NCBI GenBank assembly: GCA_022510865.1 | Contig: JAFLSQ010000005.1 | Location: forward strand, 1 to 64,000 | From: Treponema sp. | GTDB lineage: Bacteria; Spirochaetota; Spirochaetia; Treponematales; Treponemataceae | Length of the DNA: 64,000 nt | Direction: 5' to 3' | Part shown: positions 1 to 9,206 of the stretch, piece by piece | How positions within the stretch are numbered: position 1 is the stretch's first letter | Layout of the letters: each line of letters opens with the position of its first letter | Program-made: the position numbers and the translations under genes | Notes under the pieces: model-generated | Told to the model about the DNA's origin: nothing | The model's input: the letters and a program-made list of their open reading frames with translations, nothing else | The model's database searches: none

Positions 1-85
1 GAATCACCTGCGTGCTGTTGCCTGATTTTGCGTGGGCACAGAGAGAAATCATCAGAAAAAGCAGAGAGAACATCACTTTTCGCAT
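1..85 (-). CDS. Exported protein, N-terminal fragment (cut by window edge)
   Basis: Only the first 28 codons are inside the window. They read as a clear signal peptide: MRKVMF, a hydrophobic core of about ten residues, then a likely signal peptidase I site after AHA near residue 19, followed by KSGNSTQ. The function cannot be told from this piece. There is no Shine-Dalgarno before the ATG at 85. A promoter (93-121) ends seven bases before the start, so the message is probably leaderless. Confidence 0.6.
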   Translation of the reverse strand, partial: MRKVMFSLLFLMISLCAHAKSGNSTQVI

Positions 86-92
86 CAGTCAA

Positions 93-121
93 AGAATATC
101 ATTTCTTTTTTATAAAAGCAA
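93..121 (-). promoter_or_regulatory. Sigma-70-type promoter for the exported protein at 1-85
   Basis: On the minus strand, TTGCTT (116-121) and TATTCT (93-98) are 17 bases apart. Seven bases separate the -10 box from the ATG at 85, which places the transcription start at or next to the start codon. Confidence 0.5.
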
Positions 122-256
122 CAAACATCCCCGCCGCCCTCGCGGAGTGCACGGGCAGCTTCGAGCGGGCGGAGCGCGACTTCTGCGACAGAGAGGTGTT
201 TAATCAGCATGTGAGGCAGTTCGCAGAGGAAGAATTCATCAGAAAAATTTCTTGTA

Positions 257-286
257 TTGTACAAAACCGGAATAAAATGATATAAT
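257..286 (+). promoter_or_regulatory. Sigma-70-type promoter upstream of the sugar-phosphate transferase
   Basis: TTGTAC (257-262), an 18-base spacer and TATAAT (281-286). It would give a leader of about 170 bases for the gene at 462. The leader contains the G tract at 309-316, which can pair with the CCCC at 297-300. Nothing else gene-like is seen between 122 and 461. Confidence 0.55.
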
Positions 287-308
287 GAGAGTAAGCCCCA
301 TGTGCAAT

Positions 309-330
309 GGGGGGGGTATACTTGTATAGT
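309..330 (+). promoter_or_regulatory. G8 homopolymer followed by a TATAGT -10-like box
   Basis: Eight G (309-316), eight bases, then TATAGT (325-330). The layout matches two C-tract sites in this window (15138 and 59454). It may be a second promoter whose spacer length changes with slippage. Alternatively the tract acts in the leader of the promoter at 257-286 by forming a hairpin with CCCCAT (297-302). Confidence 0.4.
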
Positions 331-461
331 GTTTTTCAAATCTTTATGTAATTATTAACGCTGATTTTTGAGCATCTGATATGAACCGCCTGCGCGGTCT
401 GAACGTGCCGTTACCCGGAGAAAGGTATTCCCGAGTAGCCGCATTTTTTAAGAGGATTTTT

Positions 462-1922
462 ATGGATTACGAAGATTTGCCAGATTACCTTAAAAACAAA
501 TATCCGAGGACAAGCTCATTTTTGTGCGGGCTGTCGCTTTTTCTGGTTGATGCGCTTGTCCTGTTTTTCTGCATAGGAATAGGATTTTTCATCGTCAACT
601 GCTTTGAGCCATCGAACATAAACTTCAAGTCGTTCGTGAACTACACGGTTTTCATTCCGTTCACGCTAATTCTGTTCGGGGCTACGGGACTTTATCCGGG
701 CATAATGAATTCGCCAACGGAGGATGTGAAGCATTACTTCGGCTGCACTTTTTTCGGATACCTTGCCGTCATCCTCACAATCTACATCTCAAAATTCAAC
801 AACCAGCCGCTCGCAGAGCTGATTTTGCAGGACAGCGAGGACAAGGCAGTGGCTCTGGCGTTCATAATCGCAATTCCGTTCGCTACATTTTTCCTGCCGG
901 GAATGCGGGAAATATCAAAGCACGTCTTCGCGCACTACAAATGGTGGGGCATTCCTGCGGTCATTTATCTTGACGGCGAGAGCGGATACTTTGTCGTGGA
1001 CAAACTGCTCAGGCTCAAATATCTTGGCTATCATCCCGCGCTCATAATCAACTCCTCGGTGAAGGAGGCCGGGTTCTATAAAAGCATCCCTGTCTATCCG
1101 CCGTCAGATGAGATTCACAGGATTATTGAGGATCACAGAATAAGGCAGGCAATCATCTGCGATTACAAGGGCGATATGGCAAGAATAATGTCATTCTACC
1201 GCTACACCACGAAAGTCTCGCAGAACCAGACGCTCTTCACGGACACGCAGCAGCTGAAGGACATCGGCGGGATAATCGGCTTTGCCTCGGTGCACAACCT
1301 CACTTTCAAAAGAAACCTCGTGCTCAAACGGCTGATTGACATCTTTGCCGTGCTAATCACCATGCCGATTGTCCTGCCTGTGATGATTATAATTGCGGTG
1401 CTGGTAAAATGCACGTCACGCGGCCCTGTTTTCTACGGGCACACGCGGGTGGGAAAAAACGGCAGGGCGATAAAATGCTGGAAATTCCGCTCCATGTGCG
1501 CGAACTCGCAGGAGATTCTGGAGCACATTCTTGCGACCGACCCGGTGCGCCGCGCGGAATGGGAGAAAGACCGCAAATTCATTGATGACCCGCGCGTCAC
1601 AAAATTAGGCAGATTCCTGCGCAACACAAGCCTTGACGAGCTGCCGCAGCTGCTGAATATCCTCACCGGGCAGATGAGTCTTGTAGGGCCGCGGCCGGTG
1701 ACAGAGCCGGAGCTTATTAAATACGGCGAGTACAAGGATTACGTCCTGTCTGTCTCTCCGGGACTTACAGGAATGTGGCAGGTCTCCGGAAGGTCTGACA
1801 CAGGCTACGAGGAGAGAATCTCATTCGACACATACTACATTCAGAACTGGTCAATCTGGCTTGATATATGGATTCTGATTAGAACTGTGTGGGTTGTGCT
1901 AAGCAGGAAAGGCGCGTACTGA
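462..1922 (+). CDS. Polyprenyl-phosphate sugar-phosphate transferase (WbaP/WcaJ-like)
   Basis: 486 residues. The N-terminal half has several hydrophobic membrane segments (about residues 20-45, 55-80, 95-115 and 140-155), followed by a CoA-binding-like cytoplasmic region. The C-terminal 200 residues are a bacterial sugar transferase domain, with one membrane segment and the family motifs KFRSM, LGRFLRNTSLDELPQL and SLVGPRP. Known relatives move a sugar-1-phosphate from a nucleotide sugar to undecaprenyl phosphate, the first step of exopolysaccharide or O-antigen synthesis. The sugar is not predictable here. I chose the ATG at 462 because GAGGA lies five bases upstream; an in-frame ATG at 381 has no ribosome site. 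Its stop overlaps the next start (TGATG). A G8 tract lies upstream. Confidence 0.85.
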   Translation: MDYEDLPDYLKNKYPRTSSFLCGLSLFLVDALVLFFCIGIGFFIVNCFEPSNINFKSFVNYTVFIPFTLILFGATGLYPGIMNSPTEDVKHYFGCTFFGYLAVILTIYISKFNNQPLAELILQDSEDKAVALAFIIAIPFATFFLPGMREISKHVFAHYKWWGIPAVIYLDGESGYFVVDKLLRLKYLGYHPALIINSSVKEAGFYKSIPVYPPSDEIHRIIEDHRIRQAIICDYKGDMARIMSFYRYTTKVSQNQTLFTDTQQLKDIGGIIGFASVHNLTFKRNLVLKRLIDIFAVLITMPIVLPVMIIIAVLVKCTSRGPVFYGHTRVGKNGRAIKCWKFRSMCANSQEILEHILATDPVRRAEWEKDRKFIDDPRVTKLGRFLRNTSLDELPQLLNILTGQMSLVGPRPVTEPELIKYGEYKDYVLSVSPGLTGMWQVSGRSDTGYEERISFDTYYIQNWSIWLDIWILIRTVWVVLSRKGAY

Positions 1923-3478
1923 TGAGAAAAAAGATATTCTTCCCGGTTTTCATTCTGATTTCAGCATCGCTCTGGTCGCAGAGTTACCGCATAGCAGACA
2001 GCGAGGTGAGCGTTCACGGCACGCCCGCTTTCGCCGTGACAAAGCCTTATATCGTTGAGAGGAACTACCCTCTGGACACAAAAACCGTGTTCACGCAGAG
2101 CGAGCTTGAGTCATACATTGAGAACTACAAGAAATCTCTGGAAAGCTCGCGCTTTTTTGAGGATGTCCAAATCTCATACGAGGCGGTGATGAAATCCGCG
2201 GATACAGAGCCGCAGGATGATAATCAGGATGACGCGGTTGAAATCATCATAAAAATCAGCCTTACGGACTCAAAGCATTTTCTTGCAATGCCATACGCGA
2301 CGTTCGGCGGGGATTCCAACGGAAGCACAATCACGCCCAAAGTCAAGGCAAAGGACACGAATTTCCTTGGCTCGATGAATCCGCTTTCTGTGGATTTTGA
2401 CATTGAGATTACAAAAAAAGAGAGCGACGATTACTGGAAGTTCACGCCCGGCCTTAATTTGTCGTATGACCATCCTTTTAAAGCCGGCATTTTTGATTTC
2501 ACATGGGTGAATGACTACGGACTTTCCTACACGTTCGGAGAGCATTCGCCGCAGTGGGATGCAAAGACGGGCCTTGAAATCGCGCTGCCGCTTGACAATC
2601 TCTCTCTCATCCTTGAGATGTACCAGTATTTTTTCCGCGACTCGGACTATGCGGACTTCGGCGACGAGCTTTATTTCAAGGAGGACGTGCGCTTCTCCAC
2701 CCCGCTCTCCGTCGCAAGCCTGCCAAATTATTCCAGCGTGATTTACACGCCAAGCCTCAGCTTCACATTGAACTGGGATGCAGACGGAATAAGCCCGGAG
2801 AACGACAGCCTTTTCGGGCCGGAGATAAAACTCGCGCACTCGATTGAGAATTCAAAAATCACATGGGAGAACAACTTCCGCACGGGCTACTACGCCATAA
2901 TTGAGAGCGACTTCGCATACAATCCGCAGAGAAATGATTTTTATCCGTCTTTGAGCGCGGAGGCAAAATTCTTCACGAATTTCACGCTGGCGCAACGGGA
3001 CTGGTTCGACATCATCGGGATATGCGCGGATTTGTATGCCTTCACCTATTTTGACATTCCCGGCAACGATTATTTTTACGGAAAAAAAATCGGAGACAGG
3101 CTCAGGGGAATTGCGGACGAGAGCTATTTCGGGAACATCCGCCCTGATTACACGACCTCGTCGGCAATCGTCCTGAATCTTGACCTTCCTATTAATATTG
3201 TGCGGACAAGTTTCAGCAAGGATTTGATTAACTTCAATATGCAGCTCGCGCCTTTTTTTGACGTGGCGGTGTACAGGGACAGGCAGAAGAAAAATCAGGT
3301 TGAGAGCGCGCTTTGCTCGGGATTCGAGGTTCTGGTCTATCCGAAGAAATGGTCAAGCTTCATAATCCGCGGGAGCATCGGCTTTGATTTGAAAGGCGTG
3401 ATGAGTTATGACGGAAATCTTGCCAAAGGGCTGTGGCGCAACAAGGAGATTTCAATCGGGCTGGGGCTGCTTTACTAG
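1922..3478 (+). CDS. Exported Omp85-like protein: POTRA-like segment plus beta-barrel
   Basis: 518 residues with a signal peptide (MRKKIFFPVFILISASLWSQ). Residues about 35-125 resemble a single POTRA repeat, with a helix around YIENYKKSLESSRFF and then alternating strands. The rest is rich in alternating aromatic/polar strands such as FLGSMNPLSVDFDIEI and ends in an aromatic-type C-terminus (ISIGLGLLY), typical of outer-membrane barrels. The architecture recalls a short BamA/TamA relative, but I see no diagnostic barrel motif, so the family is inferred. The start overlaps the transferase stop and is preceded by AGGAAAGG, implying translational coupling. It may export or help assemble the surface product of the transferase pathway. 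Confidence 0.65.
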   Translation: MRKKIFFPVFILISASLWSQSYRIADSEVSVHGTPAFAVTKPYIVERNYPLDTKTVFTQSELESYIENYKKSLESSRFFEDVQISYEAVMKSADTEPQDDNQDDAVEIIIKISLTDSKHFLAMPYATFGGDSNGSTITPKVKAKDTNFLGSMNPLSVDFDIEITKKESDDYWKFTPGLNLSYDHPFKAGIFDFTWVNDYGLSYTFGEHSPQWDAKTGLEIALPLDNLSLILEMYQYFFRDSDYADFGDELYFKEDVRFSTPLSVASLPNYSSVIYTPSLSFTLNWDADGISPENDSLFGPEIKLAHSIENSKITWENNFRTGYYAIIESDFAYNPQRNDFYPSLSAEAKFFTNFTLAQRDWFDIIGICADLYAFTYFDIPGNDYFYGKKIGDRLRGIADESYFGNIRPDYTTSSAIVLNLDLPINIVRTSFSKDLINFNMQLAPFFDVAVYRDRQKKNQVESALCSGFEVLVYPKKWSSFIIRGSIGFDLKGVMSYDGNLAKGLWRNKEISIGLGLLY

Positions 3479-4591
3479 TCAAAGCCCCATGCTCTCAAGC
3501 AGAAGGACCGCCTCGTTCTGCCAGTAACGCTCCGGACACCAGCGGACAATGACCGAAAGTAGGCTTCTGCTGAAAACATCGCAGCCGTCTTCCTTTGCAA
3601 GCCTGGCAAGAAAATTGAAGTTTTTCCAGATGAAATTCCTGCCCGCCCACTCAGAAATATCATCATAATAAGCGAATTCCTGGAAAAAATCAGAGAGCTG
3701 GGTGTACTCATAATTTGAATTCCGGCTCTCAATCGCCGCGCTTATTCTTGTGAAGGCGCAGAGCACCGCGAGCGCGGCAAAATGAAGCGCGTTGTCAAGA
3801 ACGCCCTCATTATAGTAATATTCGGCGAGCTTTGTGTAAGCCTCCAGCGAATACGGACTGTCCGCGCGGTAAAGCGTGAAGAATTTCTCCATTGAGTCCG
3901 GCCTGTTCGTCCTGATTGTGCGGAGCATGGCCTGTTTCAGCGCGTTGTCCTTGTAAACCGAATCCTGCGCGATTATATTAAGAAGCCTTGTCTCCATTTT
4001 TGGAAAATCATTCTGTAATCTGCTGATTTCCGCGAGCGAGTACAGAATCTCAAACCTGTCGTCCGGCACGTCAAGGACATCCGCGTTGCTGAGCGCGAGC
4101 AGGTAATAATCCTCCGCAAAAGTGTACTCGCCCTCAAGCCTGTAAATATCGCCGATGAGCTTATGCGCCTCGGGATATTGAATCATTGAGCCCATGTAAG
4201 AGCGCAGATTTGTGATTGAGTTGTCAAAATAGTCAGCGCCTTTTTTCTTGATGTACGAGCTGATTATCCTGATGCTCTCACGCTCCTTGCGGTCCTCAAG
4301 AACTTCCAGAACTGCAAAAATGCTGTCCCCCGCATCACGCACGCGCTTCGCAGAGAGCGAGTCGTTCAGAACCTGCATCTCTTTCTCCACCTGCTGGCGG
4401 CGGAAAAGGATTGCGTCCTCGGAATATTTGAGCGCGCTGCCATAATCCATCCTGTCAAAACTGTAAAGCGCCTCGCGGTAGGAGTTGATGCTCTGCGCCG
4501 CAAGCTCGGATGCGGTGGGGTTCGCGGCAAAAGCGGAGAAAATCATCAGAAAAGCGGATAAGAAAAAAACTGTCTTTTTCATTCTAATCAT
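3479..4591 (-). CDS. Exported helical TPR-like protein of unknown function
   Basis: 370 residues. A signal peptide (MKKTVFFLSAFLMIFSAFA) is followed by helical repeats of TPR type, for example around EAHKLIGDIYRLEGEYTFAEDYY and the following YSLAEISRLQNDF. No catalytic motif is visible. The start is either 4591 or 4582 (MKKTVFF); neither has a Shine-Dalgarno, but the ispG stop lies only two bases upstream, so translation is probably coupled. The 3' end abuts the convergent barrel gene, stop to stop. Likely a periplasmic scaffold; function unknown. Confidence 0.6.
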   Translation of the reverse strand: MIRMKKTVFFLSAFLMIFSAFAANPTASELAAQSINSYREALYSFDRMDYGSALKYSEDAILFRRQQVEKEMQVLNDSLSAKRVRDAGDSIFAVLEVLEDRKERESIRIISSYIKKKGADYFDNSITNLRSYMGSMIQYPEAHKLIGDIYRLEGEYTFAEDYYLLALSNADVLDVPDDRFEILYSLAEISRLQNDFPKMETRLLNIIAQDSVYKDNALKQAMLRTIRTNRPDSMEKFFTLYRADSPYSLEAYTKLAEYYYNEGVLDNALHFAALAVLCAFTRISAAIESRNSNYEYTQLSDFFQEFAYYDDISEWAGRNFIWKNFNFLARLAKEDGCDVFSRSLLSVIVRWCPERYWQNEAVLLLESMGL

Positions 4592-4592
4592 A

Positions 4593-5678
4593 TCACAGGG
4601 AAGAAAGCTCCTCCTCAAATACTTTATCGGCATCTTTGGCGTCTATCGTTCGCACTATTTTTCCTTTTTTGAAGATAATCGCCTTGTCGTTCGTGCCCGC
4701 TATCCCAAGGTCGGCGTGCTTGCCCTCCCCCGGCCCGTTGACCACGCAGCCCATCACAGCCACGGTGATGTTCTTGTCCATGGCAAGAAGCCGGTTCTGC
4801 CATCGGTCCACAAAACCGTGCACATCGAATCCGATTCTGCCGCACCTCGGGCAGCTTACGATTGACACTCCCCCGCTCCGCCTTCCGCACTCTTTGAGGA
4901 TGGAGACACCCGCAATCACCTCGTTCTCTGCCGATGACGAAAGGCTCACGCGGATTGTATCCCCGATTCCCTCGCCGAGCAGAGTTGAGAAAGCGACGGA
5001 CGATTTCACCACCCCGCCGATGAGAGGGCCTGCCTCCGTCACGCCAAGATGAAGCGGATTATCATACTTCTGCGCGTAAAAACGGTTGCACTCAATCGTC
5101 TCGCGGACATCGCTGGATTTCATGCTCACAACATACTGGTCAAAGTTCAGCTCCTCAAAAATCGCGGCCTCGCGCACGGCAGTCTCGCACAATCCCTGCG
5201 CCCGTGTGATTTTTCCGGCGGCAATCTCCCCGCGCAAATCCTGCGGAAGGCTTCCGCTGTTTATTCCTATGCGGATTGCCACACCGTTATCACGGCAGCC
5301 CTCCACAACCCGACGGATATTCTCCACAGAGCCGATGTTCCCGGGGTTTATGCGGATTGCAGCGATGTTCCCCTTCAGGCACTCAAGGGCAAGCCGGTAA
5401 TCAAAATGGATGTCCGCGACAAGCGGCATGGTCGTCCGTGCGGCAAGCAGATTGATCGCGGCCGCGCTCTCAATATCAGGCACCGCAAAACGGACGATGT
5501 CGCAGCCCATCAGCTGCAGGTCATTGAGCTGGCGCAGGATTCTGTCTGTCTTGTCATTGTCAACGGCAAGGTCTGTAATCCCCTCTTTCCACATTGTCTG
5601 CACAGTGACAGGATTCCCGCCCCCTACGACAATTCTCCGTGTGATTCCTTTTGCGCCGAGCGCAACCGCTTTTGTCAT
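4593..5678 (-). CDS. ispG: 4-hydroxy-3-methylbut-2-en-1-yl diphosphate synthase (IspG/GcpE)
   Basis: 361 residues, the length of the short bacterial form. IspG reduces methylerythritol cyclodiphosphate to HMBPP in the cytosolic MEP isoprenoid pathway using a [4Fe-4S] cluster. The N-terminal barrel carries VQTMWKEG and DIVRFAVPD. The C-terminal cluster domain carries SCPRCGR and the family motif MGCVVNGPGE. The start is set at 5678 because AAGGA lies seven bases upstream; a GTG at 5684 is too close to that site. It is followed on the same strand by the exported helical protein. Confidence 0.95.
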   Translation of the reverse strand: MTKAVALGAKGITRRIVVGGGNPVTVQTMWKEGITDLAVDNDKTDRILRQLNDLQLMGCDIVRFAVPDIESAAAINLLAARTTMPLVADIHFDYRLALECLKGNIAAIRINPGNIGSVENIRRVVEGCRDNGVAIRIGINSGSLPQDLRGEIAAGKITRAQGLCETAVREAAIFEELNFDQYVVSMKSSDVRETIECNRFYAQKYDNPLHLGVTEAGPLIGGVVKSSVAFSTLLGEGIGDTIRVSLSSSAENEVIAGVSILKECGRRSGGVSIVSCPRCGRIGFDVHGFVDRWQNRLLAMDKNITVAVMGCVVNGPGEGKHADLGIAGTNDKAIIFKKGKIVRTIDAKDADKVFEEELSSL

Positions 5679-5746
5679 CTCCACTTCCTTTTTACAGCCT
5701 TTTCATAGAATACAGAATTATAACACAGCAAGGCCGTTTTTCACAG

Positions 5747-5784
5747 AAAAAAATCCCGGCAGGCTGATGGATTGCCCGCCGGGA
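5747..5784 (-). terminator. Rho-independent terminator after flgE
   Basis: On the minus strand, TCCCGGC-G-GGC and GCC-T-GCCGGGA form a stem around a nine-base loop and run straight into seven T. It closes the hook transcript before ispG. Confidence 0.85.
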
Positions 5785-5822
5785 AAATCAGATGCACAAT
5801 CTGTCTGTCAGATTAAGCAGGA

Positions 5823-7214
5823 TTATCGTTTCAAGCTGAGGACTGTCTCAAGCAGCGTGTCCGCAGTCGTGATTGTCTTTGCGTTTGACTGGAAGCCGCG
5901 CTGTGTGACAATCATGTCCGTCATCTGCTCAGAGAGGTCAACGTTGGACATCTCAAGCGCGCCGGCCATCAGCGTTCCTTTTCCCGCCACGCCGGACTCG
6001 CCAATCCTTGCCATTCCGGAGTTGTTCGACTCAACGTAAGTGTTGTCGCCCGCTTTCTCAAGACCACGGTCATTCGCGAATGTAGCCATGGCAATCTGCC
6101 CGATTGTTCGGTTCGTGCCGTTCGAGTACACGCCCGTAATCACTCCGCTTGAGTCAATCTTGAAGTTGTCAAGATAGCCGAGCGTATATCCGTCCTGATA
6201 GAAAGCCTTTGTCGTGGACTTTGAGGCCGACTGCGTGATTGTGTCCTTGAAAGAGCCGATTGTTCCAAGGTTGATGTTCAGAGTCTGGCGGTACGGATTT
6301 CCCTCCTCGTCCGGATTTGATTCCGCGACCGCAAAAGAAGTCTGGATTACAACCTGACCCTCCGGGTTCGTCACGTTGCCCGCGCTGTCCGTCACGCTCT
6401 GGAGCGCGCCGTAATTATCAAAACTCACGATGAAAGTGTTCTCCACACCGTCAGTTGTGCCAAGACCAACACGTGTCTGAGTGTAGTCGGCGTTGTCTGG
6501 GTCAATCTGGACTGTGGCCTGCCACTGGTTCGGGCTTCCGACCACGCGGGTGAATGAGACGGAGAGCATGTGCTCATTTCCAAAGCTGTCATAAATCTTC
6601 TGCTCCGTTCCCCATGTGCCCTTGAAAATATCATCCGCGCTCGCGCCCTCGGCAATCTCCGGGGTGTTCTTGTTCAGGTTGCAGGCAAAATTCACGTTCG
6701 TTGTCTCTTTCGCAGGATCTTTTGACCCGACCGGAATCACAAGGTCTGTTGGCGTAGCCGCGCTTGACACGAGCATCTGGCCGTTCACTTCCTCCGCCAT
6801 CCAGCCCTGGACGCGCATTCCGTTCGCGGGATTCACAAGCGTTCCGTCGCTGTCAAGTCCGAACGCACCGTTTCTGGTGTAGAATGATTCCTCGCCGCTT
6901 TTGAGCACGAAAAATCCGTTGCCCTGAATCGCAATATCAGTGGAGATTCCTGTTGACTGCAAGTTTCCCTGCGTGAACACGTTGTCAATCATTGCGATTG
7001 TCATACCAAGTCCCACTTCCTTGGGGTTCACGCCGCCAAGCTCATCCGTCGGTTTTGCCGCACCGGACATCTGCTGGCTTATCATGTCCTGAAAATTCAC
7101 ACGTCCGCGTTTGAATCCGTTTGTGTTAACGTTCGCGATGTTGTTTCCAATTACATCCATTCTTGTCTGATGATTCTGCAATCCCGAAACACCAGAATAA
7201 AGTGATCTCATCAT
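5823..7214 (-). CDS. flgE: Flagellar hook protein FlgE with lysinoalanine residues
   Basis: 463 residues. It builds the flexible hook between the periplasmic filament and the motor. The N-terminal rod/hook motif (LYSGVSGL.. then [15 protein letters not shown]) and the C-terminal segment ([24 protein letters not shown]) are typical. Counting from the first Met, Lys165, Cys178 and Asn179 fall exactly where Treponema denticola FlgE forms its inter-subunit lysinoalanine cross-link, as I recall the literature. The start is 7214, with GAAGGAG ten bases upstream. It is the last gene of flbB-fliK-flgD-flgE and is followed by a strong terminator. Confidence 0.96.
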   Translation of the reverse strand: MMRSLYSGVSGLQNHQTRMDVIGNNIANVNTNGFKRGRVNFQDMISQQMSGAAKPTDELGGVNPKEVGLGMTIAMIDNVFTQGNLQSTGISTDIAIQGNGFFVLKSGEESFYTRNGAFGLDSDGTLVNPANGMRVQGWMAEEVNGQMLVSSAATPTDLVIPVGSKDPAKETTNVNFACNLNKNTPEIAEGASADDIFKGTWGTEQKIYDSFGNEHMLSVSFTRVVGSPNQWQATVQIDPDNADYTQTRVGLGTTDGVENTFIVSFDNYGALQSVTDSAGNVTNPEGQVVIQTSFAVAESNPDEEGNPYRQTLNINLGTIGSFKDTITQSASKSTTKAFYQDGYTLGYLDNFKIDSSGVITGVYSNGTNRTIGQIAMATFANDRGLEKAGDNTYVESNNSGMARIGESGVAGKGTLMAGALEMSNVDLSEQMTDMIVTQRGFQSNAKTITTADTLLETVLSLKR

Positions 7215-7260
7215 AAAGCAATATCTCCTTCACCCACCGTTTTATGCAATGCGATTTCTT

Positions 7261-7725
7261 CTACTCAGAAGCGTAAATCGCCCTAATCTGCTCCATATCG
7301 TAATACATTCCGTTCACAAGAACCTGCGGATTGCTTCCGCGTGTCGCTCCCTCCACGACACCTCTTGCAACCGTGTCCCCGACATTCAGCTCCACAGTCT
7401 TGCCAAGAGTGGACGCGGCCTCCGAGCTGTTTATGAACGATGCCATCCGCTCAAAAGACGCGCTCATGTTCGTCATCTGCTCCAGCGAGCTGAACTGAGC
7501 CATCTGCGCAATAAACTGCGTGTCCTCCATCGGGGATGTCGGATCCTGATTCGAGAGCTGCGTAATCAGCAGCTTCAAGAAATCATCCTTGCCCAGTTCC
7601 TGGGAAGTCTTCCGCCCCTCCACCACAAGCGTCTTGTTGTAATTGCTCACCGCATTGTCAACACTGAATTTCTCGCTCGCGCTCATCTGCGTATTAACGC
7701 TGTTCTGTGTGTTTAGCATATCCAT
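7261..7725 (-). CDS. flgD: Flagellar hook assembly scaffold FlgD
   Basis: About 154 residues; a short FlgD. It caps the growing hook during FlgE assembly. The conserved N-terminal block GKDDFLKLLITQLSNQDP followed by MEDTQFIAQMAQFSSLEQM is diagnostic. The C-terminal part is only a short GKTVELNVGD..VLVNG region, so the full Ig/Tudor extension of enteric FlgD is missing. The start is uncertain: GAGG sits five bases before the ATG at 7725, but GTG at 7740 and ATG at 7728 are in frame. It lies between fliK and flgE. Confidence 0.93.
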   Translation of the reverse strand: MDMLNTQNSVNTQMSASEKFSVDNAVSNYNKTLVVEGRKTSQELGKDDFLKLLITQLSNQDPTSPMEDTQFIAQMAQFSSLEQMTNMSASFERMASFINSSEAASTLGKTVELNVGDTVARGVVEGATRGSNPQVLVNGMYYDMEQIRAIYASE

Positions 7726-7762
7726 CATCACCTCACTCACAATCTGCTTTTATATCGTCATT

Positions 7763-9163
7763 TTACGCGACGATGTTAATCGAATAATTTGAAAAACCGT
7801 CATTTTTCTGGCTGTCAAAATCCGATGCCGCATCCGCGCCCAGAGAGCCGTAGACCCTGTGCGCAATGAAATTCTGCCCGCTCTGCCCGCCGAATTCCAT
7901 GTCCTGATTGGCAAAGCCGCCCTCGCTTCCGCTGTAAGACACGTCAAAGCCGGCGACATCAAAACCGCCTTTTATGAACGCCTCGCGCAAAGTCTCGGAG
8001 TTGTCCTTGAAAACCTGCAGGGCCTCCTTGCTTGCGACAGTGATATGCGCGCTCATCGTCTTGCCGTCCATAGAAAGGTGGACTTTCACGTTACCAAGGT
8101 CATCCGGATGCAGCACAAGATTTATAACGCCCCTGTCATTGTCTTTAAGGATGATTGTTCCGGCCCGCACGAATTCAGGCGCGCTTGTCTGAATCTGATT
8201 CGCGAGCATCGCCTGGAAATTCGAGCCGTTCGCGGAGGCAGTCTGATTGCTCAGCGAGAGAACATCGCTCTGAGCGTCCGCAGCGACATCCATCGTGATT
8301 TCCGCGACATTGCTCTCCGGAAATTTTATCTCTGATGTCCTGAGCGGTGATTTTCTAACGCTGCCGCCATCATCATCGCCCTGAGCCGCAACCTCACGGG
8401 AAGTTCTGAAATCCTGCACCGTGATTTTTCCGTCCTTGTCGAGCGTGAAAGTGCGCTCCCACGCGTCCGCCGGTCTCTCAGAGAGATTTTTAGGACTCTC
8501 CACAATGAAATCCTGGGCAAAATCGTCTTTTTTCTGGCGGACTGCCACGCTTGGCTCTGTCTCACCACGCACGTCACGGGCATTATCATCCGGTTTTGCG
8601 GCCGCGCGCGAGTTTTTTGCAGCAACGGCAGGATTTTCCGCCACATCAGCCGAAGACCGCTCAATGTCAAGGCGATCCATGCGCTCGAATTCCTTTGCGA
8701 CAACCTTCTTTTTCTCGGACTGCGCCGCCTTCTTCCCCTGCGGCATGGCTCTCACATCATTCGCGGCAACCTCATGATTTTTACGGCCCGCGTCTGTCTG
8801 CGCAATGCCCTCAAAATCAGAGGGGGATTTTCTCTCCTTGGTTTCAGAAAGTGGCTTCTCTTCAAAAACGATCTCGGTCTTGTCATCCGGGTCAGAAGAC
8901 GGGGCTTCCGCCACGTGGATGTCCGTTTTCTCGGCGGCCGCGTCAGCAGAATCATCATTCTCTTTCTGCGTCTGACGCGCCTGAGCGAGATTATCCGCCT
9001 CAACCGGGCGGGAGTCATCCGCCTCTTTATAAAACGAGACAAGCTCCTCAAAAGATGTGGAAGATTGGACGCGCTCCGGCTCTTTGCTCTGTGTGAGGCT
9101 CATAAAATCCTGCTGGAATTGCGCAGGATTCATAAGAAAATCAGAAATGGCCTGATACGACAC
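7763..9163 (-). CDS. fliK: Flagellar hook-length control protein, FliK-like
   Basis: 466 residues from a GTG at 9163 with AAGGAG nine bases upstream; a TTG at 9199 is a weaker choice. The first 300 residues are low-complexity and charged (Ala/Asp/Glu/Lys rich), as in FliK molecular rulers. The C-terminal 130 residues hold the Flg_hook domain, with LHPDDLGNVKVHL, ITVASKEALQVF and LREAFIKGGFDV. Known FliK measures hook length and switches the export apparatus to filament substrates. It lies between flbB and flgD in the hook operon. Confidence 0.88.
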   Translation of the reverse strand: MSYQAISDFLMNPAQFQQDFMSLTQSKEPERVQSSTSFEELVSFYKEADDSRPVEADNLAQARQTQKENDDSADAAAEKTDIHVAEAPSSDPDDKTEIVFEEKPLSETKERKSPSDFEGIAQTDAGRKNHEVAANDVRAMPQGKKAAQSEKKKVVAKEFERMDRLDIERSSADVAENPAVAAKNSRAAAKPDDNARDVRGETEPSVAVRQKKDDFAQDFIVESPKNLSERPADAWERTFTLDKDGKITVQDFRTSREVAAQGDDDGGSVRKSPLRTSEIKFPESNVAEITMDVAADAQSDVLSLSNQTASANGSNFQAMLANQIQTSAPEFVRAGTIILKDNDRGVINLVLHPDDLGNVKVHLSMDGKTMSAHITVASKEALQVFKDNSETLREAFIKGGFDVAGFDVSYSGSEGGFANQDMEFGGQSGQNFIAHRVYGSLGADAASDFDSQKNDGFSNYSINIVA

Positions 9164-9206
9164 TGGACAAATCTCCTTGTAAACAGAAAGATTTGCCAAT
9201 GTGAAC

